Below are positions 15,960 through 24,149 of a stretch of DNA of 46,858 nt, one piece after another. Source of the DNA: Lachnospiraceae bacterium (GTDB taxonomy: Bacteria; Bacillota; Clostridia; Lachnospirales; Lachnospiraceae). The notes below the pieces were generated by a model, which saw only the letters and a program-made list of their open reading frames with translations, made no database searches and was not told the origin of the DNA. Position 1 is the first letter of the stretch. The number at the start of each line of letters is the position of its first letter. Where the stretch lies: positions 1 to 46,858 of the forward strand of contig JAILOV010000011.1 in NCBI GenBank assembly GCA_024690605.1, given 5' to 3'. A program made the translations under genes and the position numbers.

Positions 15960-17269
15960 ACGCGCCCTGACCCGGTCCTGCCGTTCTGCTTCCGCGTGCC
16001 GTCTTCCGCTGCGGCTGTCGTGATCCGTTCCGCGCGCGCCTCGATCTGTCCGTCACGCATCGTGACCGTGAGCATATCGCCCCGCTCCACGCCGCGGACG
16101 CTGCGCACGGTGTTTCCCCCGTCATCCGCGACATGCGCATAGCCGCTCTTCAGTCTGCTGACAGGTGACAGTCCCTCCAGCCGTCCGATCGCGACATCCA
16201 GCCGCTTTCTCCGTTCAAACAGGAGTTTCTCCATGCCGGCATGCAGCGCGGCAGTCTCTCCCATCCGATGCTTCGCTTCCGAGAGTTTCCTCTCCATCAG
16301 GAAGCACATGTTCTCCCGCGCGCGGACAAGACGCGTCCGCCGCTCTCTCAGCCGGTTCTGCGGCGAGGCAAGAGTCAGTGCGTGCCTCTTCTCCCGCAGG
16401 CTTTCTCTCAGCTCCTGCAGCCGTCCGTCCATCAGATCCGTCAGAACGGTCTCCAGATCCGCCAGTTCCTCGTCCAGTCTTGCCGCTTCATATACGGCAA
16501 GTTCCGCGGCGGCCGACGGCGTCGGTGCACGCAGATCGGCGGCGAAATCGGCGATCGTAAAATCCGTCTCATGTCCGACCGCGGAGATCACCGGGACCGG
16601 GCAGTCAAAGATCGCCTGTGCCACCCGTTCCTCATTGAACGCCCAGAGATCCTCAATGGACCCACCGCCGCGTCCGACGATCATGCAGTCGACATCATGC
16701 GCGGCAAGCGCCCGGATCCCGGCAGCGATGCTGTCCGCCGCCTGATCGCCCTGCACGATCGCCGGATACAGGATGATCCGGATCCCCGGATTGCGTCTGC
16801 GCGCGATGTGAATGATATCCCGGACCGCCGCGCCGGTCGGCGCTGTCACCACCCCGAGTGTCCGCACATATTTGGGGATCGGCTGCTTGTAGCAGGCGTC
16901 AAACATCCCCGATTCCGCGAGACGTTCCTTCAGCGCGTTGAATTTCTCGTACAGAGCACCCTGACCGTCCTGCGCGGCCTTCTCGGCATAGAGCTGATAA
17001 CGTCCCGTCTTTTCGTAGACACGCACCTGGCCGGTGACCAGGATCTGTCTGCCGTCTTCTATACGAAAACGCAGCGCCTGCGCATGCTGTCTGTACATCA
17101 TGCACGCGATCACGCCGCTCTCGTCTTTTAAGGTAAAGTAGATATGGCCGGATGAGTGATATTTGCAGCCGCTGACTTCGCCGCGCACCGTGACGCCGCG
17201 CAGAAGATAATCCTCGCTGAACATGTGGCTGATATAGGAATTGATCTGTGCGACTGTGTAGACGCTCAT
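15956..17269 (-). CDS. xseA: Exodeoxyribonuclease VII large subunit (437 aa)
   Basis: XseA degrades single-stranded DNA from both ends to oligonucleotides. The N-terminal OB-fold (YTVAQINSYISHMFSEDYLL, then VRGEVSGCKYHSSGHIYFTL) is followed by the catalytic region with VTAPTGAAVRDI and the glycine-rich GRGGGSIEDLWAFN. The C-terminal part is a long basic coiled-coil and ends in a short Lys/Arg/Thr tail. The ATG overlaps the nusB stop by 4 nt. Length and order are as expected for Clostridia. Confidence 0.95.
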   Translation of the reverse strand: MSVYTVAQINSYISHMFSEDYLLRGVTVRGEVSGCKYHSSGHIYFTLKDESGVIACMMYRQHAQALRFRIEDGRQILVTGQVRVYEKTGRYQLYAEKAAQDGQGALYEKFNALKERLAESGMFDACYKQPIPKYVRTLGVVTAPTGAAVRDIIHIARRRNPGIRIILYPAIVQGDQAADSIAAGIRALAAHDVDCMIVGRGGGSIEDLWAFNEERVAQAIFDCPVPVISAVGHETDFTIADFAADLRAPTPSAAAELAVYEAARLDEELADLETVLTDLMDGRLQELRESLREKRHALTLASPQNRLRERRTRLVRARENMCFLMERKLSEAKHRMGETAALHAGMEKLLFERRKRLDVAIGRLEGLSPVSRLKSGYAHVADDGGNTVRSVRGVERGDMLTVTMRDGQIEARAERITTAAAEDGTRKQNGRTGSGRV

Positions 17270-17670
17270 GCGAATTTAGCAAGCACTCCGTTCACAAAGG
17301 AGGGGGATTCATCCTGCCCGTACCGCTTGGCCAGTTCCACGGCCTCATTGATGGCGACTCCCGTCGGGACCGATTCGTCGAACAGGATCTCATAGACAGC
17401 GAGCCGGATGATCGTCAGATCCACCTTGCTCATGCGTTCCGTCTCCCACCCGACCGTCCGCTCGTTGATCTCGGCATCGATATCGGCGAGCCGTCCGACA
17501 ATGTTCTCATATTTCGAACGGATGTAACTCTCATCCTCTTCGCGGATCTGTCCGGCCGCGTCATTCTCGGTAAAAAACAGATCCTCCTGCGCCTGCATCT
17601 GATCGGCACTGTTGAATTCCACGCGGAACAGCAAGAGGAAGATCTGTTCCCGCAGCGCGCTGCGCTTCAT
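17266..17670 (-). CDS. nusB: Transcription antitermination protein NusB (134 aa)
   Basis: NusB binds boxA RNA together with NusE (S10) and promotes rRNA transcription. The all-helical fold is recognisable from LREQIFLLLFRVEF at the start and DESVPTGVAINEAVELAKRY with FVNGVLAKF at the end. I chose ATG 17670 (MKRSALREQ) as it begins 1 nt after the Asp23 gene stop and gives the usual family length; a longer version from 17721 would add an arginine-rich leader read from the preceding gene. Its ribosome binding site (AGGA) is weak, so translation is probably coupled to the upstream gene. Confidence 0.92.
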   Translation of the reverse strand: MKRSALREQIFLLLFRVEFNSADQMQAQEDLFFTENDAAGQIREEDESYIRSKYENIVGRLADIDAEINERTVGWETERMSKVDLTIIRLAVYEILFDESVPTGVAINEAVELAKRYGQDESPSFVNGVLAKFA

Positions 17671-17671
17671 C

Positions 17672-18067
17672 TCAGTCCTGCCCGGACGGCGTCGGCATAG
17701 AGATCTCGGCGATGCGGACATTGACTCCCGTCACGGTCAGACCCGTCATGTTCTCGATGGCGGACTTGACGCGTGCCTGCACCTTGCCGCAGGTCGCCGG
17801 GATGTTATAGCCGTACTGCATCACGACGGACAGATCCACCCGCACCTGTGACTGATTGAGCAGCGCTCTCGCACAGCGCCCGAGCCGCGCCCGGGAAATG
17901 CGTCCCACGACACCGCTCTTCACCCCGCCGGCCATGGAGGAGACACCGTCCACCTCGAGGGCCGCGAGGGCCGCGATCATCCCGACCACATCATCGGCGA
18001 TCTTGACCGAACCGACCTGACCGCGCCCGATATTGCTCTTCTTTTTATCCTTTGTCTGCGTTTCCAT
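17672..18067 (-). CDS. Asp23/Gls24 family envelope stress protein (131 aa)
   Basis: The sequence GSVKIADDVVGMIAALAALE, followed by VDGVSSMAGG and later DLSVVMQYG and ARVKSAIENMTGL, is the Asp23 family pattern. Members are membrane-associated or cytosolic proteins tied to cell envelope homeostasis in Firmicutes. The start ATG 18067 has GGAGG 7 nt upstream; in-frame ATGs at 18085 and 18160 are less well served, and 18160 precedes the promoter. It is the first gene of the long run toward recN, immediately before nusB, a neighbourhood conserved in this phylum. Confidence 0.92.
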   Translation of the reverse strand: METQTKDKKKSNIGRGQVGSVKIADDVVGMIAALAALEVDGVSSMAGGVKSGVVGRISRARLGRCARALLNQSQVRVDLSVVMQYGYNIPATCGKVQARVKSAIENMTGLTVTGVNVRIAEISMPTPSGQD

Positions 18068-18107
18068 TGCTTGCCTCCGAAGCATGACACTTCCTCTGAA
18101 TATATGT

Positions 18108-18116
18108 ATTATACCA
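18108..18116 (-). promoter_or_regulatory. Extended -10 promoter upstream of the Asp23-nusB-xseA operon
   Basis: On the minus strand TGG is followed directly by a perfect TATAAT (18113-18108). The -35 region at the right distance (GTTTCC, 18136-18131) is poor, which is common for extended -10 promoters. The predicted start of transcription is near 18101, about 34 nt before the ATG at 18067. It could drive the run of tightly packed genes down to recN and pcrA. Confidence 0.6.
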
Positions 18117-18164
18117 TGAATTCCGGTCGGGGAAACATCATTTTCCTGCCGTCGGCACACGCGG

Positions 18165-19646
18165 TCACAACGAAAAAGTCATCGTGCGCTGGGTGTCCGA
18201 GGAGGCAAAGGATGCCGAATCCCCCGGATTTTTCAGGTAATCAAACAGTTTTCTCTTCGTGACCAGGTGATCCGTGAGGGAACGGTAGGCCGTCTCATCG
18301 GCGCATTTGACCGTGACGTAGCTGCGTTTTTCCCTGTAGCCTTTGTCAAAAAGGGCCCGCAGCTGCTCCTCGTCCACTCCCGTGAAATAAGCGCCGTCGC
18401 GGACATAATAATTGTCCTCCAGATTTTTGCACACGGGCATCTCCACCAGATCGTCCAGCACGTGCGTATCGGCCAGATCCGCCGTCGTGTCCAGCAGATA
18501 ATCATAATTCGTCCGCTGCAGCAGTGTCTCCTCGGCGGCCGCCTGCTGAAAGGATGAATCTCCCCAGGTCGTGTCAAGATAATAGTTTCTGCCGTTGACA
18601 TTGGCAAGATTCCAGGCGTGTCTGGAATTCATCCTGTCCCCCGCCGAAACGGTCCCCGTGACGAGCGTCGTCTCGACGCCGAGTCGGTTCAGCAGAAGTT
18701 GCGTCGCCTTGGCATAGCCCTGACAGACGGACTTGCCGGAAAGGAACACGGAACAGATATTCTGATTGTCATCCGCACCGATCTCATATTCCGTATGCGC
18801 GAGGATATAGTCATAGACATATTTGGCAAGGTCATACTGATCCGTGCTCTTCGGTGCACCGGCAACGATCCTGTCCACGACTTTTTCGATCGCGGCCGCG
18901 CGCCGGTCCGTTTCCGCCTGATCATAGACATAGCGAGCCGTGAAACCCAGTTTGAACAACTCATCATCGATCGTGTAGCGCGTATAGGTGTAGCCGTCCG
19001 CATAGAAGATCTCCGGATGATCCGCCATGACATACTGAAACGCCTGATCCACCTTGTCATCATCAAGCGAAGAGATGCGGATCTTCTCGCCCCGTTCTTT
19101 TATGATGTGATAGACTTCGGCGTAGAGCCGTTTTCCCGCGTCGTCCAGATGACGGAAATAGTAGTTGCCCTCATTCTCACGCATCAGTTCCGCGATCCGC
19201 GCGTCGGTGAGTCCCAGTGCCTGCCGGTTTTCCTCATCCTCCCGCTCGATCTCCTCGCGCGAGCGCTTGCCGGAGACCGGCTCCATCTGCTCCATACCGG
19301 ACAGGATGTCCTCTTCCTGCACAGACGCGGAAGTCCCCGTCTGTTCCGGCACACCTGCCGTGTCCGTGTTCCAGACAGCGCCGTTATCCTGCGTTTCTTC
19401 TCCGACTCCCGCCGCTGTCGCGTCGTCATAAACAACGCCCTGCGACGCCGGATCATCGATCGTCTCAAACATGCTCTGCGCTGCGTCCTGCTGATCCAGC
19501 TGCAGCAGATCATAGACGACATCCAGCTCCTTGAGCCTGTCGACGGCACATCCCGACAGCAGCACGCTGAGAGCGAGCAGCAGGATGCCTGCCGGAACGG
19601 ATCTCCGGCGGCTGTCACTCCTGTTTTTCTGCCTCGTCACGCGCAT
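18165..19646 (-). CDS. Transglutaminase-like lipoprotein (493 aa)
   Basis: A signal sequence with the lipobox LLSGC places the lipidated cysteine at C33, so the mature protein should be anchored on the outer face of the membrane. A long acidic linker follows. The C-terminal half is a transglutaminase-like cysteine protease fold: the catalytic Cys in KSVCQGYAKA is C308, His in SRHAWNL is H343 and Asp in YYLDTTWGD is D358. Related secreted proteins act in wall or peptide processing, but the substrate here is unknown. It lies 15 nt downstream of prfC. No promoter is visible in that gap, so it is probably cotranscribed with prfC. Confidence 0.85.
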   Translation of the reverse strand: MRVTRQKNRSDSRRRSVPAGILLLALSVLLSGCAVDRLKELDVVYDLLQLDQQDAAQSMFETIDDPASQGVVYDDATAAGVGEETQDNGAVWNTDTAGVPEQTGTSASVQEEDILSGMEQMEPVSGKRSREEIEREDEENRQALGLTDARIAELMRENEGNYYFRHLDDAGKRLYAEVYHIIKERGEKIRISSLDDDKVDQAFQYVMADHPEIFYADGYTYTRYTIDDELFKLGFTARYVYDQAETDRRAAAIEKVVDRIVAGAPKSTDQYDLAKYVYDYILAHTEYEIGADDNQNICSVFLSGKSVCQGYAKATQLLLNRLGVETTLVTGTVSAGDRMNSRHAWNLANVNGRNYYLDTTWGDSSFQQAAAEETLLQRTNYDYLLDTTADLADTHVLDDLVEMPVCKNLEDNYYVRDGAYFTGVDEEQLRALFDKGYREKRSYVTVKCADETAYRSLTDHLVTKRKLFDYLKNPGDSASFASSDTQRTMTFSL

Positions 19647-19661
19647 GCCCCGTCCTCTTTG

Positions 19662-21260
19662 TCAGTTTCTCTGAAATTCCGACAGGATGAGTCCCTCATT
19701 CCGGTCGATCGTCATCTGCACGCTCCATTCGTGCGCGAACAGCAGAAGCGGTCTTCCCTTCATGTCCTTGACCTTTTTCATGTCCGAAGTGCCGACCAGC
19801 GTCTCCATATCGGTATTCTCGGATTCCACCCAGCGGATGTGCTCATAGGGCAGCATGTCCAGACGGATCTCCACCCCGTATTCACTCTCCAGACGGAATT
19901 TCAAAACATCAAACTGCAGCACGCCCACGACACCGACGATGATCTCCTCCATGCCCGACTGGAACTCCTGGAAGATCTGGATCGCACCCTCCTGGGCGAT
20001 CTGCGAGACGCCCTTGACGAACTGCTTGCGCTTCATGGTGTCCACCTGCCGCACGCGGGCAAAATGCTCCGGCGCAAAGGTCGGGATCCCCTCATATCGG
20101 ACATTGTCTCCGGGCGCACAGACCGTATCGCCGATGGAAAAAATGCCGGGATCGAAAACGCCCATGATATCCCCCGCATAGGCCGTCGAAAGGATCTTCC
20201 GCTCATCTGCCATCAGCTGCTGCGGCTGGGAAAGGCGCAATGTCCGTCCGCTCTGGACATGCCGCACCTCCTTCTCGGCATCGAACCGGCCGCTACAGAT
20301 CCGCATGAACGCAACGCGGTCACGGTGCGCCTTGTTCATGTTGGCCTGGATCTTGAACACAAATGCGGTGAAACCGTGCTCCACCGGATCGATGACCTCT
20401 CCCTCGACATTGCGTCCGACCGGCGGTGTCGCCATGGACAGAAACGCCTTCAGAAAAATTTCTACACCGAAATTCTGCAGAGCGGAGCCGAAGAATACCG
20501 GCGTCAGAAGCCCCGCGCGCACCTCTTCCAGATCATAGGCGGCACCGGCGCCGTCCAGCAGTTCGGTCTCCTCCGTCAGTTTTTCAAACGCGTCGTCATC
20601 GATAAAGCCCTTCTGCCTGGCCTCCTCGGGAGTCACATGGATCTCCTCTCCCTCCTTGGTCCCCTTCTCGGTCCCTTCGTAGACCACGACCCGGTCCTCC
20701 ACGCGGTCGTAGATGCCGCGAAAGGCCTTGCCCGATCCGATCGGCCAGTTCCGCGGACAGGTGGCGATCCCGAGATTGTTTTCGATATCCTCCAGAAGCG
20801 CAAAGGTGTCCAGCGCGTCGCGATCCATCTTGTTGATGAAGGTGAAGATCGGGATGTGCCTGAGGGTGCAGACCTTGAAGAGCTTTCTTGTCTGCGGCTC
20901 CACGCCCTTGGCGCCGTCGATCACCATGACCGCGCAGTCCGCCGCCATCAGCGTCCGATAGGTGTCCTCCGAGAAATCCTCGTGTCCCGGTGTATCCAGG
21001 ATGTTCACGCAGAAACCGTCATAGTCAAACTGCAGAACGGAACTCGTCACCGAGATACCGCGCTGCTTCTCGATCTCCATCCAGTCCGACACCGCGTGCT
21101 TCGCCGTCGCCTTGCCCTTGACGCTGCCCGCCGTGTTGATCGCGCCTCCGTAAAGGAGAAACTTCTCGGTCAGTGTTGTTTTTCCCGCATCCGGATGCGA
21201 AATGATCGCAAATGTCCGCCGCCGTTCGATCTCTTTTTTTATCCCTGCATCTGTACTCAT
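19662..21260 (-). CDS. prfC: Peptide chain release factor 3 (532 aa)
   Basis: RF3 is the translational GTPase that recycles RF1 and RF2 from the ribosome after termination. G1 (SHPDAGKTTLTE) is at about residues 20-31, followed by ISVTSS (G2), DTPGHEDFSEDT (G3) and NKMDRD (G4). The length and the QRGISV switch region separate it from EF-G and tetracycline-protection proteins. The ribosome binding site is weak (GGTAAG). The 256-nt space upstream, up to the pnp stop, contains the long hairpin listed separately. Confidence 0.95.
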   Translation of the reverse strand: MSTDAGIKKEIERRRTFAIISHPDAGKTTLTEKFLLYGGAINTAGSVKGKATAKHAVSDWMEIEKQRGISVTSSVLQFDYDGFCVNILDTPGHEDFSEDTYRTLMAADCAVMVIDGAKGVEPQTRKLFKVCTLRHIPIFTFINKMDRDALDTFALLEDIENNLGIATCPRNWPIGSGKAFRGIYDRVEDRVVVYEGTEKGTKEGEEIHVTPEEARQKGFIDDDAFEKLTEETELLDGAGAAYDLEEVRAGLLTPVFFGSALQNFGVEIFLKAFLSMATPPVGRNVEGEVIDPVEHGFTAFVFKIQANMNKAHRDRVAFMRICSGRFDAEKEVRHVQSGRTLRLSQPQQLMADERKILSTAYAGDIMGVFDPGIFSIGDTVCAPGDNVRYEGIPTFAPEHFARVRQVDTMKRKQFVKGVSQIAQEGAIQIFQEFQSGMEEIIVGVVGVLQFDVLKFRLESEYGVEIRLDMLPYEHIRWVESENTDMETLVGTSDMKKVKDMKGRPLLLFAHEWSVQMTIDRNEGLILSEFQRN

Positions 21261-21370
21261 GATTTCTTACCGATAGATGTTCGCTTGTGTTACTGACCGT
21301 ATACCGATAACAACATATAAAATCCCATAGTTATCACTGATACTCTGTCATTGATTTAGAAATGTAAGAG

Positions 21371-21502
21371 ACGGGACCGGGTGATCCCATTAGGGCGGTG
21401 TATCCCGACGCCGGTACTTGATCTGCGTACTGTGCAGATCCATGTACCGTTGCGTCGGGATCCAAGCGAGAGCGCCCGCCCGATGGGATTAACCGGTCCC
21501 GT
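21371..21502. repeat. 132-nt imperfect long hairpin between pnp and prfC
   Basis: Complementary blocks nest in order: ACGGGACCGG (21371-21380) with CCGGTCCCGT (21493-21502); ATCCCAT (21384-21390) with ATGGGAT (21483-21489); GGGCGG (21393-21398) with CCGCCC (21476-21481); ATCCCGACGC (21402-21411) with GCGTCGGGAT (21452-21461); CGGTAC (21412-21417) with GTACCG (21444-21449); GATCTGC (21420-21426) with GCAGATC (21434-21440), closing a 7-nt loop. Neither side has the T-run of a standard terminator. It begins 14 nt after the pnp stop on the minus strand. It could be a structured RNA, an mRNA stabiliser, or a mobile palindromic repeat. Confidence 0.75.
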
Positions 21503-21516
21503 CCAGTCGTTTCGAA

Positions 21517-23607
21517 TTATCGCTGTGCGACGTCCTTCATGGAGAAGCTGATGCGTCCCATGCGGTCCTTGCCGAGGCAGACCACCGTCACCTCGTCGCC
21601 GAGAGACAGCACATCCTCCACGCGGTCGATCCGGCGATCCGCGATCTTGGAGATGTGCACCATGCCCTCCTTGCCGGGAGCAAACTCGATGAACGCGCCG
21701 AACTCCTTGATCGACACGACCTTGCCCTTGAAGATCTGGCCTTTTTCGAATTCCATGACAATGATGTTGATCATGTCGATGGCCTTCTGAATGCCCTCGA
21801 TATCCTCACCGCAGACCGAAACGCGGCCGTCCTCGTCGATATCGATCTTGGTCCCGGTGCGTGCGATAATCTCATTGATCGTCTTGCCGCGCTGACCGAC
21901 AACATCGCCGATCTTCTCGGGATCGATGTTGATCGACACGATCTTGGGCGCGAACTTGCTGACCTGCTCGCGGGGCTTGTCGATCGCCTTGGACATGCAC
22001 TCATCCATGATGAAGAACCGGGCCTCGCGGCACTGTTTGATCGCCTGCTTCACGATCGCCTCGGTAAGACCGTGGATCTTGATATCCATCTGGATCGCTG
22101 TGATGCCGTCCTTGGTGCCCGTGACCTTGAAGTCCATGTCGCCGAAGAAATCCTCAAGACCCTGGATATCGGTCAGCACCACGAAATCATCATCGGTATC
22201 TCCCGTGACCAGTCCGCAGCTGATGCCGGCGACCATCTTCTTGATCGGAACGCCCGCGGCCATCAGGCTCATGCAGGAAGCGCAGGTGGAAGCCATCGAC
22301 GTCGATCCGTTCGACTCAAAGGTCTCGGAGACCGCACGGATCGCGTAGGGGAATTCTTCCTCGGAGGGAAGCACCGGCAGGAGCGCACGCTCCGCCAGCG
22401 CGCCGTGGCCGATCTCACGACGGCCCGGGCCTCTGGAGACTCTCGTCTCACCCACGGAATAGGACGGGAAGTTGTACTGATGGAGATAGCGCTTGTTGGG
22501 TGCGAAGGCATCCAGTCCGTCAACACGCTGCTGCTCGGAGAGCGGCGCCAGTGTCACGACATCGCAGATCTGCGTCTGGCCTCTCGTGAACATCGCGCTG
22601 CCGTGCACGCGCGGAATGATGTCGACCTCAGCGGCAAGCGGCCGGATCTGCGTGATGTCACGGCCGTCGGGACGCTTTCTGTCCTTCAGGATCATCTTGC
22701 GAACGGTCTTCTTCTCATACTGATAGATCGCCTCGCCGAGGATCGAAAGCCATTCCTCGTTGCCGGCGAATTTCTCCTCAAGTTTCGCGGTGATGTCGCG
22801 GATATTGCCCTCGCGCACCTGCTTCTCATCGGTGAAGACAGCCTTTTCCATCTCTTCCGGCGGCACGGTCTCTTTGATGGCCGCGAACAGTTCCTCCGGA
22901 ACGGCGCAGCTCGTGTAGCTGTGCTTCGGCTTGCCGATCTCGGCGACGATGCCGTTGATGAAGGCAATGATCTCCAGATTGACCGCGTGTGCCTTGTAGA
23001 TCGCCTCGATCATTCTGTCTTCCGGGATCTCGTTGCAGCCCGCCTCGATCATGATGACCTTCTGTCCGACGGAAGCGACGGTCAGACGCATCTGACCCTT
23101 GTCCCACTGCTCCTGCGAGGGATTGATGATGAACTCCCCGTTCTCCATGCCGACCTGTGTCATCGCACAGGGACCGGCAAACGGGATGTCGGAGATCGAG
23201 ACCGCGATCGAAGAACCGATCATCGCCACCAGCTCGGGCCGGCAGCTCGGATCGACCGACATCACGATATCATCGATCGTCACATCATTGCGGTAATCCT
23301 TGGGGAACAGCGGCCGCATCGGGCGGTCGATCACGCGGCTGGTCAGGATCGCGTTCTCCGAAGGCTTGGCTTCACGCTTGTTGAAGCCACCCGGGAACTT
23401 GCCCGCCGCATAGAACTTTTCCTCATACTCAACGGAAAGCGGGAAGAAATCGATCCCGTCCCTGGGCTTTTCGGACGCCGTCGCCGTGCACATCACGGTC
23501 GTGTCGCCGTACTGCGTGAACGCGCACCCGTTCGCCTGCTTTCCTACCTTACCGGTCGTCACCTTGAGCGTGCGGCCGGCGAGTTCCATCGTGTAAACCT
23601 TTTCCAT
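21517..23607 (-). CDS. pnp: Polyribonucleotide nucleotidyltransferase, PNPase (696 aa)
   Basis: PNPase degrades RNA phosphorolytically from the 3' end and can also add tails. Two RNase PH domains are separated by an all-helical domain (FMNSDKQ-like regions replaced here by YTMELAGRTLKVTTGKVGKQ at the start; GPGRREIGHGALAERAL in the second core). The C-terminus carries a KH domain (IGDVVGQRGKTINEIIARTG) and an S1 domain (GKVVSIKEFGAFIEF). The polypurine ribosome binding site GAAGGAGAAG precedes the ATG. It lies downstream of rpsO, the classic rpsO-pnp arrangement, with a terminator between them. Confidence 0.97.
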   Translation of the reverse strand: MEKVYTMELAGRTLKVTTGKVGKQANGCAFTQYGDTTVMCTATASEKPRDGIDFFPLSVEYEEKFYAAGKFPGGFNKREAKPSENAILTSRVIDRPMRPLFPKDYRNDVTIDDIVMSVDPSCRPELVAMIGSSIAVSISDIPFAGPCAMTQVGMENGEFIINPSQEQWDKGQMRLTVASVGQKVIMIEAGCNEIPEDRMIEAIYKAHAVNLEIIAFINGIVAEIGKPKHSYTSCAVPEELFAAIKETVPPEEMEKAVFTDEKQVREGNIRDITAKLEEKFAGNEEWLSILGEAIYQYEKKTVRKMILKDRKRPDGRDITQIRPLAAEVDIIPRVHGSAMFTRGQTQICDVVTLAPLSEQQRVDGLDAFAPNKRYLHQYNFPSYSVGETRVSRGPGRREIGHGALAERALLPVLPSEEEFPYAIRAVSETFESNGSTSMASTCASCMSLMAAGVPIKKMVAGISCGLVTGDTDDDFVVLTDIQGLEDFFGDMDFKVTGTKDGITAIQMDIKIHGLTEAIVKQAIKQCREARFFIMDECMSKAIDKPREQVSKFAPKIVSINIDPEKIGDVVGQRGKTINEIIARTGTKIDIDEDGRVSVCGEDIEGIQKAIDMINIIVMEFEKGQIFKGKVVSIKEFGAFIEFAPGKEGMVHISKIADRRIDRVEDVLSLGDEVTVVCLGKDRMGRISFSMKDVAQR

Positions 23608-23654
23608 TTTTCTTCTCCTTCTTCTTCGCTTCTTCTAATTCTTCCAAATATAGA

Positions 23655-23692
23655 GAAAACGGTAAGCCGGGACCTGTGCATCGGCTTACCGT
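23655..23692 (-). terminator. Terminator between rpsO and pnp
   Basis: ACGGTAAGCCG (23659-23669) and CGGCTTACCGT (23682-23692) pair perfectly over 11 bp with a 12-nt loop. On the minus strand the stem is followed by TTTTC. I see no convincing promoter between it and pnp, so pnp expression probably depends on readthrough or on processing in this gap. Confidence 0.82.
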
Positions 23693-23709
23693 CCTTCTAT
23701 CGCTTTTCT

Positions 23710-23976
23710 TTACTTTCTCAGACCGAGCTCCGCGATCAGCTTACGGTAACGCTCGATGTCCTTGTCCTGCAAATAGGACAGCAGGCGTCTGCGCTGACCG
23801 ACCATCTTGAGCAGACCTCTGCGGGAATGATGGTCCTTCTGATTGGTGGAGAGGTGCTCATTGAGCTCTCTGATGCGCTCCGTGAGGATCGCGATCTGCA
23901 CCTCCGGTGATCCGGTGTCCTTGTCGCCGCGTGCGAATTTGGCGATCAGTTCCGCTTTCTTTTCCTTTGTGATCAT
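23710..23976 (-). CDS. rpsO: 30S ribosomal protein S15 (88 aa)
   Basis: S15 binds 16S rRNA early in small-subunit assembly. The sequence from [20 protein letters not shown] through [15 protein letters not shown] to [17 protein letters not shown] is the canonical protein at its normal 88-residue length. ATG 23976 has AAGGAGA 6 nt upstream; the open frame extending to 24030 belongs to the leader. It has its own promoter and a structured leader, and it is followed by a terminator before pnp. Confidence 0.97.
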   Translation of the reverse strand: MITKEKKAELIAKFARGDKDTGSPEVQIAILTERIRELNEHLSTNQKDHHSRRGLLKMVGQRRRLLSYLQDKDIERYRKLIAELGLRK

Positions 23977-24111
23977 GGTTCTCTCCTTTTCTTTCGGGCG
24001 GCTGCGGCCGTCCGGTGATTCACCGCGCACAGCGGGCGGGTTGGAGTTTCCCTTTCCGATGTACGGGTAGCCGTGTTTGCAACCGCTCCGCGCCTTAGCT
24101 CGCAGAGCGGC
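23977..24111 (-). promoter_or_regulatory. Structured rpsO leader, candidate S15 autoregulatory RNA
   Basis: The predicted transcript begins near 24111 and runs about 135 nt to the rpsO start. On the minus strand CCGCTCTGCG (24110-24101) and CGCGGAGCGG (24092-24083) form a 10-bp stem with one U-G pair. A second small perfect hairpin (CGGTG-AAT-CACCG, 24025-24013) lies closer to the start. S15 represses its own translation through leader RNA structures in several bacteria, and those structures differ between phyla, so this one is a candidate rather than a recognised class. Confidence 0.5.
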
Positions 24112-24117
24112 TTATCT

Positions 24118-24146
24118 AACATAACACACAAATCGCGGATTGTAAA
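24118..24146 (-). promoter_or_regulatory. rpsO promoter
   Basis: TTTACA (24146-24141) and TATGTT (24123-24118) are separated by exactly 17 nt on the minus strand, immediately after the stop codon of the GGDEF/EAL gene. Five of six and four of six positions match the consensus. No terminator was seen between the GGDEF/EAL stop and this promoter, so readthrough into rpsO is possible. Confidence 0.6.
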
Positions 24147-24149
24147 GCA

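Noticed and set aside
18618..21296. Long open frame on the plus strand (892 codons)
   Set aside because: It is antisense to the transglutaminase and prfC genes, spans their boundary and has no recognisable domain or ribosome binding site. High GC content makes such antisense frames common here.
21655..23910. 751-codon plus-strand frame
   Set aside because: It is antisense to pnp and part of rpsO, both unmistakable conserved genes.
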